From Novosphingobium sp. CECT 9465 (GTDB lineage Bacteria; Pseudomonadota; Alphaproteobacteria; Sphingomonadales; Sphingomonadaceae), in the NCBI RefSeq assembly GCF_920987055.1, contig NZ_CAKLBX010000001.1, positions 3,148,501 to 3,212,500 of the forward strand: a stretch of DNA of 64,000 nt, read 5' to 3'. The notes below the pieces were generated by a model. That model saw only the letters and a program-made list of their open reading frames with translations, was not told where the DNA came from and did not search any database. Within the stretch, counting starts at the first letter, position 1. Each line of letters opens with the position of its first letter. Both the position numbers and the translations under genes were made by a program. Shown here piece by piece: positions 49,792 through 58,956 of the stretch.

Positions 49792-49829
49792 AAAGAGGCG
49801 GAGCATCCGTGCCGGATACCCGCCTCTTT
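49792..49829 (-). terminator. Terminator between receptor 2 and CMD gene
   Basis: Nested hairpin: AAAGAGGCGG...CCGCCTCTTT (10-bp outer arms) with an inner ATCCG/CGGAT stem. On the minus strand it lies downstream of the receptor stop and ends in AT-rich sequence. Confidence 0.7.
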
Positions 49830-49876
49830 GCCAATTCATAAAAGTGATCGGCGCCGTGAAGACCGCCGCCCTGGCC

Positions 49877-52531
49877 CTAGCGCTCTCCCGATCGGCCAAA
49901 CCGTGCGCGAAGCTGCACCCCGACCACGCGCGGATCGCCGTAGATGTAGGTGGTGGTCCCCAATTGCGAACTGATGAGATTGCCAGATCCGATGACAAAC
50001 GTCTTGTTGAACACGTTCTTGGCGTAGATCGAAAGATCGACCGGGTTGCCCATCAGGTTGTTCCAATCGAGCCGCAGATTGCCGATTGCATAAGGTGCCT
50101 GATCTTCTGCGGAGAGCGCGAAGACGGAGTCATCCGAATGCGCGTAGCGGCTCTGGTAGGAAACATTGCCGCTCAACACGAATTCCCCGGTATCACCCGC
50201 ATCGTAGGCATAACGCGCTGCAACGTCGAACTTGTGCCGCGGCGCACCCGATATTGCCGTGTTGATCCGGTCGATGACCGCGCCATCGGACGGACGAACC
50301 ACCACCCCTGGAAAGCTCAGGAATTTCGAATCGAGAAATGCGTAATTCGCATTCACCGTAAAATCTGACGAAAGGCGGATGACTTGTTCGATTTCAATGC
50401 CGCGCGAACGAAGTTTGGCAGCATTGATGATCTGGTTCGACGTCGTCTGGCCGTTGAAGAACGAGGAAGCGCGTTGCAACCCGCCGTAATCCGCCTGGAA
50501 CACGGCCAGATTCGTACGCATGCCAACGGCGCCCAGTTCATAGTCCGCCTTCAGGCCCAGTTCGTAGTCGGTAACCGTTTCGGGACCATAGTAAGGAACT
50601 GCGGCAGCGACTCCGTTGCTGGCAGGAACAATCGACTGAATGTTGATTCCGCCCTCCTTGAAGCCCTTGCGCGTGGTGCCGTACACCAGAATTCCGGGTT
50701 GGATTTTCCAGTCGAGCGAGAGGGTATAGCTGTCTGCCGTCTGCTTGAGATTGGCAGGAATGCCGTTGTCGCCCGGAACCGGCTGAATTCCGGTGGTGGG
50801 AATAATCCGGGCATTCACGGCCAGAAGCCGCGCCTTTACGATCGAATGACGGTATCCCCCGGTAAAGCGCACATTTTCAAGGCCGAAGTCAGCAAAATCG
50901 ATCGTGGCCTGTCCGAAGAAGCCGGTCTGCGATTTCCGGTAATCACGATTATAGCCCGTTGAAATTCCGGGCAATCCCGATGGAACGGTGAACGCACCTC
51001 CCAGAGTCTGGAACACCGCAGGATTGTTGTTGTACTGGTTGGTCTTGGCCACTTCGGTGAAGTAGCCTATCATCCAGTCGTGCTTGTCATTGATCTGGCC
51101 CGAAAACTGGGCCTCTTCGGAATAGACATCGCCCCACTTGTTTTTGCCACCGCCATAGTCGTCGATCTGGGCAGGGCCGGTGCAGGTAAATCCGACGCAG
51201 TTCGGATTGGTCACGTTCAGGACGTTATAGACCACGCCACTGCCTACCCCGCCCTGAATTTCACGGATCGCAGTGGATTGCAGGTTCCGCGTGGCCGAGA
51301 AGATGTTCTTGAACGACGTTTCGCCCAGAAAGCCCAGTCTGCCGAAATCTATCTGCGTGGTGTTGATGAACTGCTGGACGTGCGAATGCAGGAAGTTGTC
51401 GCGCGTGGTGGCAAGTTCACGCACGCTTCCGCCCGCGGCAAGGCGCGCAGCTTCGCTGTCAAGGCTGGCACGGACATTGTTGATCAGCGCAAGGCGGGAG
51501 TTAAGACAATTGGCAAAGGCAGCGCTGCCCGCAGCAGTAATCTGGCCGCACAGGCCGGCCACTGAAATGAAGCCCAGTCCCCCGGCTTGTGCAGGGTCCT
51601 GCGTGGTCAATCCCAGAATGCCGCCGGGACGCGTATCGAGCAACGAACCCGTGACGGTAGACCCGCCGGGAATGCGAGGGTCGACCACGAGCCGGGCAAG
51701 GCCATTCGGCTCGTAATTTCCAAGGACGGCTGCCGTGCCATTTTCCGTAATGTTGTTGTCAGTGAAAATCGCGGTATTTGAAAACCAGTCCGTCGGCCGC
51801 ACAAGCAGCGAAATTCGGTATGATGAACGGTTGCGATCATCAAGATCCTGGCCCGTCGTATTGCTGCGGGCATAGCCATCATGATAGCTGTAATTGGCCG
51901 CAACTCTAAGCGCAATCCGGTCATCCACGATCGGCACGTTCACCGCCCCCGTGAACTCCCGCAGATTGTAATTGCCAAGATTGGCCTCGACGAAACCATC
52001 GAAATCGCCAGAAGGCGCCTTGGGCGTCAACAGCACCGCACCGGCGGTGGTGGACCGTCCGAAAAGCGTTCCTTGCGGACCTTTCAGGACCTGGACCGAA
52101 CCCAGATCATAGAAAGTGATATTCGAACCGCCGCTGGCAGAGTTGGTCTGCTGCGGCACGTCGGCAAAATACGTGACCACCGATGGCGAACTGCCGAACG
52201 TGGCTCCCTGGCCACGGATGAAGTAGAGCACATCGTTGCGCTGCGCACTGCCTGCAGTTGCAGCGATGCCCGGCGTGGAATTTGTCAGATCATAGGGGGT
52301 GGCGATGGCTTTTTCGCGCAACATCTGCTCAGTTACAGCCGTAATGGCCACCGGAACCGACTGCTGGCTTTCAGCGCGGCGACGCGCGGTAACCACGATA
52401 TCGGTAATGGCTGTTTCGGGCAGGTCCACCGCTTGTGCAGACGTTGTTTCCTGCGCATGCACACCTGCTGAAAGGCACACTACATTTGCTGCACAAGCAA
52501 GCAGATGCAGCTTTATTCGAAAAGCTTTCAT
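49877..52531 (-). CDS. TonB-dependent outer-membrane receptor 2
   Basis: 884 aa from ATG 52531 (SD GAGG, 6-nt spacing). Signal peptide MKAFRIKLHLLACAANVVCL then a short stretch ending GVHAQ. The plug domain follows: AITDIVVTARRRAESQQSVP, then QVLKGPQGTLFGRSTTAGAV. The barrel part is long, ending in YIYGDPRVVGVQLRARFGRS, with a non-Phe terminal region. It imports a ligand in the outer membrane with TonB energy. It is upstream of a CMD-like gene and next to the oxygenase operon on the same strand. Confidence 0.92.
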   Translation of the reverse strand: MKAFRIKLHLLACAANVVCLSAGVHAQETTSAQAVDLPETAITDIVVTARRRAESQQSVPVAITAVTEQMLREKAIATPYDLTNSTPGIAATAGSAQRNDVLYFIRGQGATFGSSPSVVTYFADVPQQTNSASGGSNITFYDLGSVQVLKGPQGTLFGRSTTAGAVLLTPKAPSGDFDGFVEANLGNYNLREFTGAVNVPIVDDRIALRVAANYSYHDGYARSNTTGQDLDDRNRSSYRISLLVRPTDWFSNTAIFTDNNITENGTAAVLGNYEPNGLARLVVDPRIPGGSTVTGSLLDTRPGGILGLTTQDPAQAGGLGFISVAGLCGQITAAGSAAFANCLNSRLALINNVRASLDSEAARLAAGGSVRELATTRDNFLHSHVQQFINTTQIDFGRLGFLGETSFKNIFSATRNLQSTAIREIQGGVGSGVVYNVLNVTNPNCVGFTCTGPAQIDDYGGGKNKWGDVYSEEAQFSGQINDKHDWMIGYFTEVAKTNQYNNNPAVFQTLGGAFTVPSGLPGISTGYNRDYRKSQTGFFGQATIDFADFGLENVRFTGGYRHSIVKARLLAVNARIIPTTGIQPVPGDNGIPANLKQTADSYTLSLDWKIQPGILVYGTTRKGFKEGGINIQSIVPASNGVAAAVPYYGPETVTDYELGLKADYELGAVGMRTNLAVFQADYGGLQRASSFFNGQTTSNQIINAAKLRSRGIEIEQVIRLSSDFTVNANYAFLDSKFLSFPGVVVRPSDGAVIDRINTAISGAPRHKFDVAARYAYDAGDTGEFVLSGNVSYQSRYAHSDDSVFALSAEDQAPYAIGNLRLDWNNLMGNPVDLSIYAKNVFNKTFVIGSGNLISSQLGTTTYIYGDPRVVGVQLRARFGRSGER

Positions 52532-53520
52532 GGCATTCCTCACCAATTATGGTTCTGTCGATTTTTCAATGGAATTGGGCCAACTGGCGACAAGGCGCCT
52601 GCCTGATCGGACGCTTATTCAGATCTCCCTCATCGCCTGCCGACTTTTCTTGCCGCTCAGCGCTCCGTTGCCTTGCAATCTAGGCAAAATATCAGGCGTG
52701 TGAGGCCTATCCCCTGGCAGGCGAATATGCATTCCGCAAAATTGTGCATGATTATCCCAAGAGCAAATGGCGGGCGGTCACAGCTGCGAAATTTGTGTAG
52801 CGCGCCATGCAAAAGAAAAGGAATGACCGATTGGCAGGCCTCCGATCCAGATTTCCGCAATATCCTTCAACGCATTGAACGCGCCGTCAGCGCGGCGATC
52901 AAACCCGGCGAAGGCGCGCGCGCAGAAATCATTAACGATGAGGGGGGAGTGGTTGCGCGATTTCGCCCGGCCAGAAGCTGATCCGTGGAAAGCATGCCCT
53001 GTGACACATCCGGCACAGATATGCAGCGCCGGTCACCCCCACAGACCAAGTGTGACATAGCAGCAACACTCAACGCTTCAGACTGGCCGCCTGAGGTCGA
53101 TTCGAGACCGTGCATGATGCCTGTTATGCAGGTGGCGGTGTGCTCGAAGTCCCGCAGCTTCATACTGATAAATAGTATAGTCACACCTGCGCATTCGACA
53201 CGAACTTATTTGGATAACAGATGGTTAGCTTGAACCCTCACCATCGTCGAGTGCAGCAGATTCATCGCCGTCGCTCAGCGCCAGCAAAAATGTATTTTCC
53301 GCCAAGCGAATGAAATTGCTGTTTCGCGACGGTCTATGGCAGGATGGCTACAGAGTTGGGAATGCCTTGTGGTGACACGTTCCATTAGAGTCCGCGCCAT
53401 AAGCATTCTTGCTTTGGAAGTGGCCAGACTGGCTTGAAGCGTCTGAAATGAACGTGGTCCAGTCGCCACGCAAAAACTGCCGGGCACATCGATGTCCGCG
53501 CTTAGGGAAGGGAGACTACC
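52532..53520. other. Long intergenic region between two receptors
   Basis: About 990 bp between divergently read TonB-dependent receptors. It contains the promoter of each receptor and one possible small gene (52823-52981). Outside this I see no convincing gene; the region is moderately AT-rich near 53160-53300, and the leader of receptor 3 has GGGAAGGGAG just before its start. A small RNA cannot be excluded. Confidence 0.4.
52823..52981 (+). CDS. Possible small protein (52 aa)
   Basis: 52 codons from ATG 52823, preceded by AAAAGAAAAGGA. It begins MTDWQASDPDFRNILQRI and ends EIINDEGGVVARFRPARS, an acidic helix followed by short strands. No family is recognised. The composition is credible for a protein and the leader is purine-rich, but there is no further support. 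Confidence 0.3.
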   Translation: MTDWQASDPDFRNILQRIERAVSAAIKPGEGARAEIINDEGGVVARFRPARS

Positions 53521-56064
53521 GTGATGAGGAATTCAGCATACAATCGTATTCTGCTCGCAACCGTTGCACCGGTTGTGGCGTTTGCGATGACCAGCGCTGC
53601 GCATGCGCAGACCGCGCAGGATGGCGCGCAGCAGGCCGAAGAATCGACCGGCGGCCTTGCTGACATCGTCGTGACCGCACGTCGTACCAGTGAAAACATC
53701 CAGACCGTGCCTGTCGCGGTTACTGCACTTAACGCGGAAACCCTTCAGGAACGCCAGGTGCTGCAGGTTACCGACCTTGCGCGCACTGCACCAAGCCTTT
53801 CGATCGGCACCGGCGGCACCGGTCCTGCCACGATCGTCTATCTCGCCATTCGCGGCCAGGCACAGAACAGCCCGAATTCCTATTCTGACGCGGCGGTCGG
53901 CATCTATATCGACGGTGTCTACGTCGCACGTCCGATCGTCGGCAACCTTGGTTTCCTCGATGCGTCCGGCGCGGAAGTGCTGCGCGGCCCGCAGGGTACG
54001 CTGTTCGGTCGCAACACGACCGGTGGTGCGCTCAACCTCACCACGATGCAGCCCCAGCTCGATATTACCGAAGGCTACCTCAAGGTTGGCTTCGGCAACT
54101 ATTCGCAGAAGGTAACCGAAGGTGTTCTGAACCTGCCGCTGACCGACGAACTGGGCGTTCGCGTTGCGGGCCGTTACAATGACCGCGATGGTTATTATCC
54201 CAACCTCTCGACCGGCGAAGCCAATGGCGGGATCAAGGGCGAATACTATGCTCGTGGCTCGCTCAAGTGGGCGCCAAGCTCGGTTCCGCTGACGCTGAAC
54301 CTGTCGGGCGACTACATGAACTATCGCGACACCGGCAACCCGGTTGCCGTTGCGGCCATCAATCCGGCAGGTCCGAACGCCAGCTTCTACGGCATTTCGC
54401 AGGGTGTGCGCTCTGGCGCTATTCCGGGTTCGACACCAATCCCGTTGTCGGCAACGGTTTCCGTGCCTGCATCTACTTTTGCAAGATTCTCGCAGGGTCC
54501 GATCGGTCCGATCACGCAGTACCTGAACCCGGAGTTCGCGACGGATGCACAGCGGGCAACGCTGCTTTCGCGTGATTGGCGGGTAAACTACGGTGCGCCG
54601 TTCACGGGCGATCCTGCGATTGATGACAGCGGTACGTTCAATGAAGCCTATTCGTTGACCGGCAATCTCTCGGTCGATGTTGGCGACGTGACGATCAAGT
54701 CGATCACCGGCTATCGCAATTCGAACACCACCAGCAACCTCGATCTGCTGGGCACGAACACCGGTGCGGGCGCCTTCATCAGCACCTACAAGCAGCATCA
54801 GTTCAGTGAAGAACTGCAGGTTTCCGGCAATGTCGGAAAATTGCAGTACATTTTCGGCGGCATCTATTTCCGTGAAGCTGGTACTGAACAGTCAAGGTCG
54901 CAGATTTTCTATGCTTCCCCGGCTGCAAGCGGTGGTGACAACACCTTTGGTTCGTTCGTCTCGACCTCGAAGGGTTTGTTCGCGCAGCTCTACTACAATG
55001 TGTCTGACGCTGTTCGCCTTACCGGTGGTCTGCGTTACACGTGGGACACGCGCGAAATCGATCGTCAGGGCACCGCGCCGAATGTTCCCCGTCCAGGCCA
55101 GGCAATCACCTGCCAGGCAGGCGTGAACCAGGGCAAGCCAGCGCCAACCGGCCTGCAAGCTCCCAACAGCGGATGCCACGATGTGGGCACGGCAAAGTTC
55201 AGCTATCCTGCCTGGACTGCCGGTGTTGACGTAAAGCTGACCCCGGACGTGTTCCTTTACCTGAAGACCAGCGGCGCATCCAACTCCGGCGGCTTCAACG
55301 CGCGTCCGGTTCCGCCGCCAAACTCCAGCTCGTTCAAGCCGGAAGACGTGCGTGACGTTGAAGGCGGCATCAAGGGCCAGTTCTTCAACAATCGCGTACG
55401 TACCAACCTTGCCGTGTTCCACGCATGGCAGTCAAACGTGCAGCGCATCATCAACACCACCTTTGTTGATGGCGCCGGCGCTACACGCCTGACCCAGTTC
55501 GTGACCAACGCTGGCAAGGCCAAGACGTATGGCTTCGAATTTGAAGGTACTGTCGTCCCTGTGGATGGCCTTGAGATCGGCGGCAGCGTTGCCTATCTTA
55601 ACGCCTCGTACGTGAAGGGCAGCCGTATCGAATCGCAGCTGGTCGGCGGAAAGATTGTCCAGGTTGATCGTTCGGGTGAACCGATCACCCAGGCGCCGAA
55701 GTGGACGGCAAACGCCTCGATCACGCAAACGTTCGAGATGGAAACCGGCAAGCTCGTCCTGCACGGTGACTATTCCTACATCGGCTCGCGTTACTTCGAC
55801 TTCTTCACGACCGGCGATCCGGCGCAGGAAGCCGCAGTGGCAATCGCGAACGAAGCCTCGCGTGTGCGCGCCTATGGTCTGATCAACCTGCAGGCCAGCT
55901 ACACGTTCAACGACCCGGCTATCGAAGTTGCGCTGTGGGGCCGGAACGTCGGCAACAAGGCGAACTTCACCAACGTGTTCAACAGCTATACCGGCCTTGG
56001 TGCCACGGTGCAGTTCCAGGGTGCCCCGCGCACTTACGGTGCAACGGTCAAGTACAGCTTCTGA
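53521..56064 (+). CDS. TonB-dependent outer-membrane receptor 3
   Basis: 847 aa from GTG 53521 (ATG 53524 one codon later is equally possible; SD GGGAG). The signal peptide is in MMRNSAYNRILLATVAPVV and the next residues up to AHAQT. The plug contains DIVVTARRTSENIQTVPVAV and VLRGPQGTLFGRNTTGGALN, and the barrel ends in YGATVKYSF with the terminal Phe needed for outer-membrane assembly. The sequence pattern is close to receptor 1 (RNTTGGA, YPAW, TSGAS blocks shared), so the two are probable paralogues for related substrates. It heads a plus-strand set with three membrane genes downstream. Confidence 0.93.
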   Translation: MMRNSAYNRILLATVAPVVAFAMTSAAHAQTAQDGAQQAEESTGGLADIVVTARRTSENIQTVPVAVTALNAETLQERQVLQVTDLARTAPSLSIGTGGTGPATIVYLAIRGQAQNSPNSYSDAAVGIYIDGVYVARPIVGNLGFLDASGAEVLRGPQGTLFGRNTTGGALNLTTMQPQLDITEGYLKVGFGNYSQKVTEGVLNLPLTDELGVRVAGRYNDRDGYYPNLSTGEANGGIKGEYYARGSLKWAPSSVPLTLNLSGDYMNYRDTGNPVAVAAINPAGPNASFYGISQGVRSGAIPGSTPIPLSATVSVPASTFARFSQGPIGPITQYLNPEFATDAQRATLLSRDWRVNYGAPFTGDPAIDDSGTFNEAYSLTGNLSVDVGDVTIKSITGYRNSNTTSNLDLLGTNTGAGAFISTYKQHQFSEELQVSGNVGKLQYIFGGIYFREAGTEQSRSQIFYASPAASGGDNTFGSFVSTSKGLFAQLYYNVSDAVRLTGGLRYTWDTREIDRQGTAPNVPRPGQAITCQAGVNQGKPAPTGLQAPNSGCHDVGTAKFSYPAWTAGVDVKLTPDVFLYLKTSGASNSGGFNARPVPPPNSSSFKPEDVRDVEGGIKGQFFNNRVRTNLAVFHAWQSNVQRIINTTFVDGAGATRLTQFVTNAGKAKTYGFEFEGTVVPVDGLEIGGSVAYLNASYVKGSRIESQLVGGKIVQVDRSGEPITQAPKWTANASITQTFEMETGKLVLHGDYSYIGSRYFDFFTTGDPAQEAAVAIANEASRVRAYGLINLQASYTFNDPAIEVALWGRNVGNKANFTNVFNSYTGLGATVQFQGAPRTYGATVKYSF

Positions 56065-56081
56065 TCTGATCTGACACGCTG

Positions 56082-56114
56082 AAGCGGCGGTCGCTTGGTG
56101 CGGCCGCCGCTTTT
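56082..56114 (+). terminator. Terminator after receptor 3
   Basis: Stem AAGCGGCGG-T-CGC / GCG-G-CCGCCGCTT with a 5-nt loop, then TTTT. Classical Rho-independent form. The downstream membrane genes then need their own promoter or read-through. Confidence 0.8.
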
Positions 56115-56286
56115 GCATGTGCGGCAAACATCGGTGCGAGGACGGCGGGAGCGGCCGGAATCCGTCAGGCAAACCCTGTCGTCCGGCATGTTTCAAGCGC
56201 AATCGAGTCATCCACTTTTCAACATCGGTCCAGATGCCTTGCCCGTGGTCAAAGGCTTCTGGAGAAAACAGGGGAGTGTTGGAGAG

Positions 56287-56988
56287 ATGAGAAGCGGTGC
56301 CTTGAAGTTGAGTGTTTTTGCCGGTCCATTATGGGGAACATTGTTCTTCATCGCCTTGTGGCCGCTGATGCATATCTTTCCGCCATACAGCCCGATGTTG
56401 TCAGCGAGCGATGTTGCCGCGCATGTTCGCGAATACCAGACAGGTTATCTGGTCGGCGGCATCCTGCTGATGACCGCGTCGGCAATCGTCTGGCCGTTCA
56501 TCGCGATCATCCTTCTATATCTCAAGAAGATAGAGCGTGGTTTCCCGTTGTGGACCACCGTAACGGCGCTGGTGTTCACTTACGGCCAGGTCACGGTGTT
56601 CTTGTGCGGCCTTGCCTTTACCATGGCGGCGTTCCGGCCCGATGCATCCGATGAAGTCATCCGCATGTGGAGCGATCTCGGCATGTTCCTGCTGGTCATC
56701 CCGGCGATTCCCGGCACCACGCAATACCTGGCAACGGGCGCGATCATTCTCCAGGATGACCGGCCTCGCCCCATTCTGCCGCGCTGGTATGGCTACCTCA
56801 ACATCTGGGTCGGAATTCTCAGTGCGCCGGGCGCGGTCGTGGGCCTGTTCAAGATTGGACCGTTCGCCTGGAACGGCGTGGCCGCCTTCTGGATTCCGGC
56901 CGTTGTGTTCGGGGTATGGATCACCGCAACGCAGATCGTCCTGCTTTCGGCAATCAAGCGCAATGCGCTGCAGGATGATCAACCGTGA
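56287..56988 (+). CDS. Integral membrane protein of unknown function (6 TM)
   Basis: 233 aa from ATG 56287, preceded by GGAGAG; a longer frame from 56095 has no ribosome site. About six transmembrane segments are visible, for example SVFAGPLWGTLFFIALWPLM, YLVGGILLMTASAIVWPFIA, TTVTALVFTYGQVTVFLCGL and WIPAVVFGVWITATQIVLL. No known domain is recognised. The stop overlaps the start of the oxidase subunit III-like gene (GTGA), so the two are coupled. It is possibly an accessory subunit of a membrane oxidoreductase. Confidence 0.7.
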   Translation: MRSGALKLSVFAGPLWGTLFFIALWPLMHIFPPYSPMLSASDVAAHVREYQTGYLVGGILLMTASAIVWPFIAIILLYLKKIERGFPLWTTVTALVFTYGQVTVFLCGLAFTMAAFRPDASDEVIRMWSDLGMFLLVIPAIPGTTQYLATGAIILQDDRPRPILPRWYGYLNIWVGILSAPGAVVGLFKIGPFAWNGVAAFWIPAVVFGVWITATQIVLLSAIKRNALQDDQP

Positions 56989-57569
56989 GTGCTGCCGAAG
57001 GCAAAGACTCAAACCTCTCCGGGCATGTCCCCGGAGAGGTCGGCTTGTGGGTGCTGATATTTGGCGACCTGCTGGTTTTTGGCGTACTGTTCGTGACCTA
57101 TGCCGTCGAATTTGCAACCAATGGCACTGCCATAGCGGTTTCCCAGGCCAAGCTTGATCGCGGGCTGGGACTGGCCAACACGGTTCTTCTGCTTACGAGT
57201 TCGTGGTGCATCGCGCATGCGGTGATTGCGGCACGAAAGGGGCTGCCTCACACGCGGCGAATGATCTGGGCTGCTCTCGCGCTCGGCGTGGCGTTCGTAG
57301 GTGTGAAGACCGTCGAATGGGGCCATCATATTGCCAATGGTGACACGCTCAACAGCAGCAGCTTCTTCACGTTCTACTTCATGTACACCGGGATTCACCT
57401 GCTGCACGTACTGATCGGACTGGGTGTGCTGACATGGCTTGCCCTGCGCTGCCAGACGGACGGACGATGGACGGGGTCGTTTCCCACGCTTGAGGGGAGC
57501 GCTGTGTTCTGGCACCTCGTGGACCTGCTGTGGGTGATGATCTTCGCGCTCATCTACCTGCTGCGATAG
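56985..57569 (+). CDS. Heme-copper oxidase subunit III-like (NorE-like) protein
   Basis: 194 aa from GTG 56985, overlapping the previous stop. Helices include EVGLWVLIFGDLLVFGVLF, LANTVLLLTSSWCIAHAVI and FYFMYTGIHLLHVLIGLGVL, with the conserved subunit III elements (Glu in the first helix region, His in YTGIHLLHVLIG, and EGSAVFWHLVDLLWVMIFAL). It is shorter than the aa3 oxidase subunit III and resembles NorE-type proteins. No oxidase subunit I or II gene is in the window. A subunit IV-like gene follows. The partner enzyme is unknown. Confidence 0.82.
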   Translation: MSAAEGKDSNLSGHVPGEVGLWVLIFGDLLVFGVLFVTYAVEFATNGTAIAVSQAKLDRGLGLANTVLLLTSSWCIAHAVIAARKGLPHTRRMIWAALALGVAFVGVKTVEWGHHIANGDTLNSSSFFTFYFMYTGIHLLHVLIGLGVLTWLALRCQTDGRWTGSFPTLEGSAVFWHLVDLLWVMIFALIYLLR

Positions 57570-57581
57570 AAGGGGTACGCT

Positions 57582-57842
57582 ATGACCTGGTATTCGAAGC
57601 GTCTGACCCTGTTCTGGCTCCTGCTTGTCGTCGTCAGCATTTTGTCGTTTGAATCGTCGTTGTTCGGTTCGAAGTTTGCCGCGGCGATCGTTGTCGTGAT
57701 CGGTCTCATCAAGGCAACTATCGTCGGACGCGAATTCATGGAGATCCGGGAGGCGCCTGTTGCCTTGCGCCTGCTGTTCCTTGCGTGGGTTTTGATCCTC
57801 GGCGGGGTTCTCCTGACGATCCTTTACGGTCTCCGATACTGA
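57582..57842 (+). CDS. Cytochrome oxidase subunit IV-like small membrane protein
   Basis: 86 aa. Three hydrophobic helices: LTLFWLLLVVVSILSF, KFAAAIVVVIGLIKATIVG and ALRLLFLAWVLILGGVLLTI, and the motif VVVIGLIKATIVGREFMEIR, characteristic of the prokaryotic COX4/NorF-like small subunit. It is coupled by proximity to the subunit III-like gene (12-bp gap). Together they form a III/IV pair without catalytic subunits. Confidence 0.82.
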   Translation: MTWYSKRLTLFWLLLVVVSILSFESSLFGSKFAAAIVVVIGLIKATIVGREFMEIREAPVALRLLFLAWVLILGGVLLTILYGLRY

Positions 57843-57866
57843 TCGGCCGCTGCGGCGGAGAAAAAA

Positions 57867-57897
57867 GGGGGGCATCCATCAGGATGCCCCCCTTTTT
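57867..57897. terminator. Strong bidirectional terminator
   Basis: Perfect 11-bp arms GGGGGGCATCC (57867-57877) and GGATGCCCCCC (57882-57892), loop ATCA, flanked by AAAAAA and TTTTT. Ends both the plus-strand membrane set and the minus-strand gene at 57916. Confidence 0.92.
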
Positions 57898-57915
57898 GTT
57901 CGCCAAAGACGACGA

Positions 57916-58896
57916 TCAGTGCGTGATCTGCGCCTTCATGGTCTTGGCGTCAGTCACGTAGGACACCATTTCGAGGAAGCTGTACCACTTGCCATCGACG
58001 CGTCGCATGCAATCGCTCTGCCGCAAGGCAACATTGCGCTTCGAACCGTCCTTCATCGTGAGGGTCAGTTCCTGCGTATCGATCTGCACCCCGAACGAGC
58101 CATCGGAATCGACCTCGAACATCGGCATCTCCAGCGTGATCCCGGTATAGCTGCCCATGATCGGGGCGTAGAAATCGGCGATTTCCTTCTTCCCGATCAA
58201 AGCCTTCGGGCTGAACGCATCATACAGCAGCGTGTCATCGCCCGGCCCATAATACTTCATCAGCTTTTCAAGCCCGACAGAAGCACCGCCAACGTCCATG
58301 AACTCCTTGATCTCGGCCTTTGCCTTTTCAGGCGTGGTTGAAACCGGGGCGAGTGGCTGGGCCGACCATGTAATCGTGCGGGGCTGGATCGGGGCGGCAG
58401 TCAGTGCATTCATCGTGGCAGGATCGACCGGGAACGACATATGTTGCTGGACGACGCGCCATTTGCCGTTGATCTTCTTGAACGCATCAAGCACGCGCAC
58501 ATTCATGGCAAACTTGGTGCCGTCCTTCATCTCGGTATGATAGGCAACCTGGCTGGCGACGCAGCCGAAGGTGCCATTGGTTGCCACGATCATTTCGGGC
58601 GTGGTCTTGTTCAGCGATTTGATCGCACCCAGTTGCGGTGCGAACCCGGCGCGGATGGCGTCCTTGCCCTTGAAAATGCCCGGCGCAAACAGATCGAGCA
58701 CAGTGGCATCATCGGCATAAAGCGGCAGGATCTTGTCCACGTCCAGTTCGGTCGCGAGTATTTCCTCCACTTCCTTGATCGCGGCAACATCTGCCGGAGC
58801 GTTGAACACGGGCTGCGGCGTGGATTGCGCCGAGGCGCCCGTTGCCGCAATTATGGCTGCACCTGCCGCCATGGGCAGGAACCTGATAGCTTTCAT
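57916..58896 (-). CDS. Exported protein with two SnoaL/NTF2-like domains
   Basis: 326 aa from ATG 58896 (a longer in-frame start has a non-signal N terminus). Signal peptide MKAIRFLPMAAGAAIIAATG then SAQS, so it is exported, probably periplasmic. Two repeats of the NTF2 fold follow: the first around IKEVEEILATELDVDKILPL and DDATVLDLFAPGIF, ending GKWRVVQQHMSF, the second around KFDKAEI-like VGLEKLMKYYGPGDDTLLYD and ending DGKWYSFLEMVSYVTD. The two halves share the FKGKDAIRAGF / LIGKKEIADFY pattern. Exported tandem SnoaL proteins are uncommon; function is unknown. Confidence 0.8.
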   Translation of the reverse strand: MKAIRFLPMAAGAAIIAATGASAQSTPQPVFNAPADVAAIKEVEEILATELDVDKILPLYADDATVLDLFAPGIFKGKDAIRAGFAPQLGAIKSLNKTTPEMIVATNGTFGCVASQVAYHTEMKDGTKFAMNVRVLDAFKKINGKWRVVQQHMSFPVDPATMNALTAAPIQPRTITWSAQPLAPVSTTPEKAKAEIKEFMDVGGASVGLEKLMKYYGPGDDTLLYDAFSPKALIGKKEIADFYAPIMGSYTGITLEMPMFEVDSDGSFGVQIDTQELTLTMKDGSKRNVALRQSDCMRRVDGKWYSFLEMVSYVTDAKTMKAQITH

Positions 58897-58956
58897 GGTG
58901 CGTTCTCTTTCACGGTCTGTCATTGTGAGACTTGCAGGCAATAAACAGGCAGGCAA

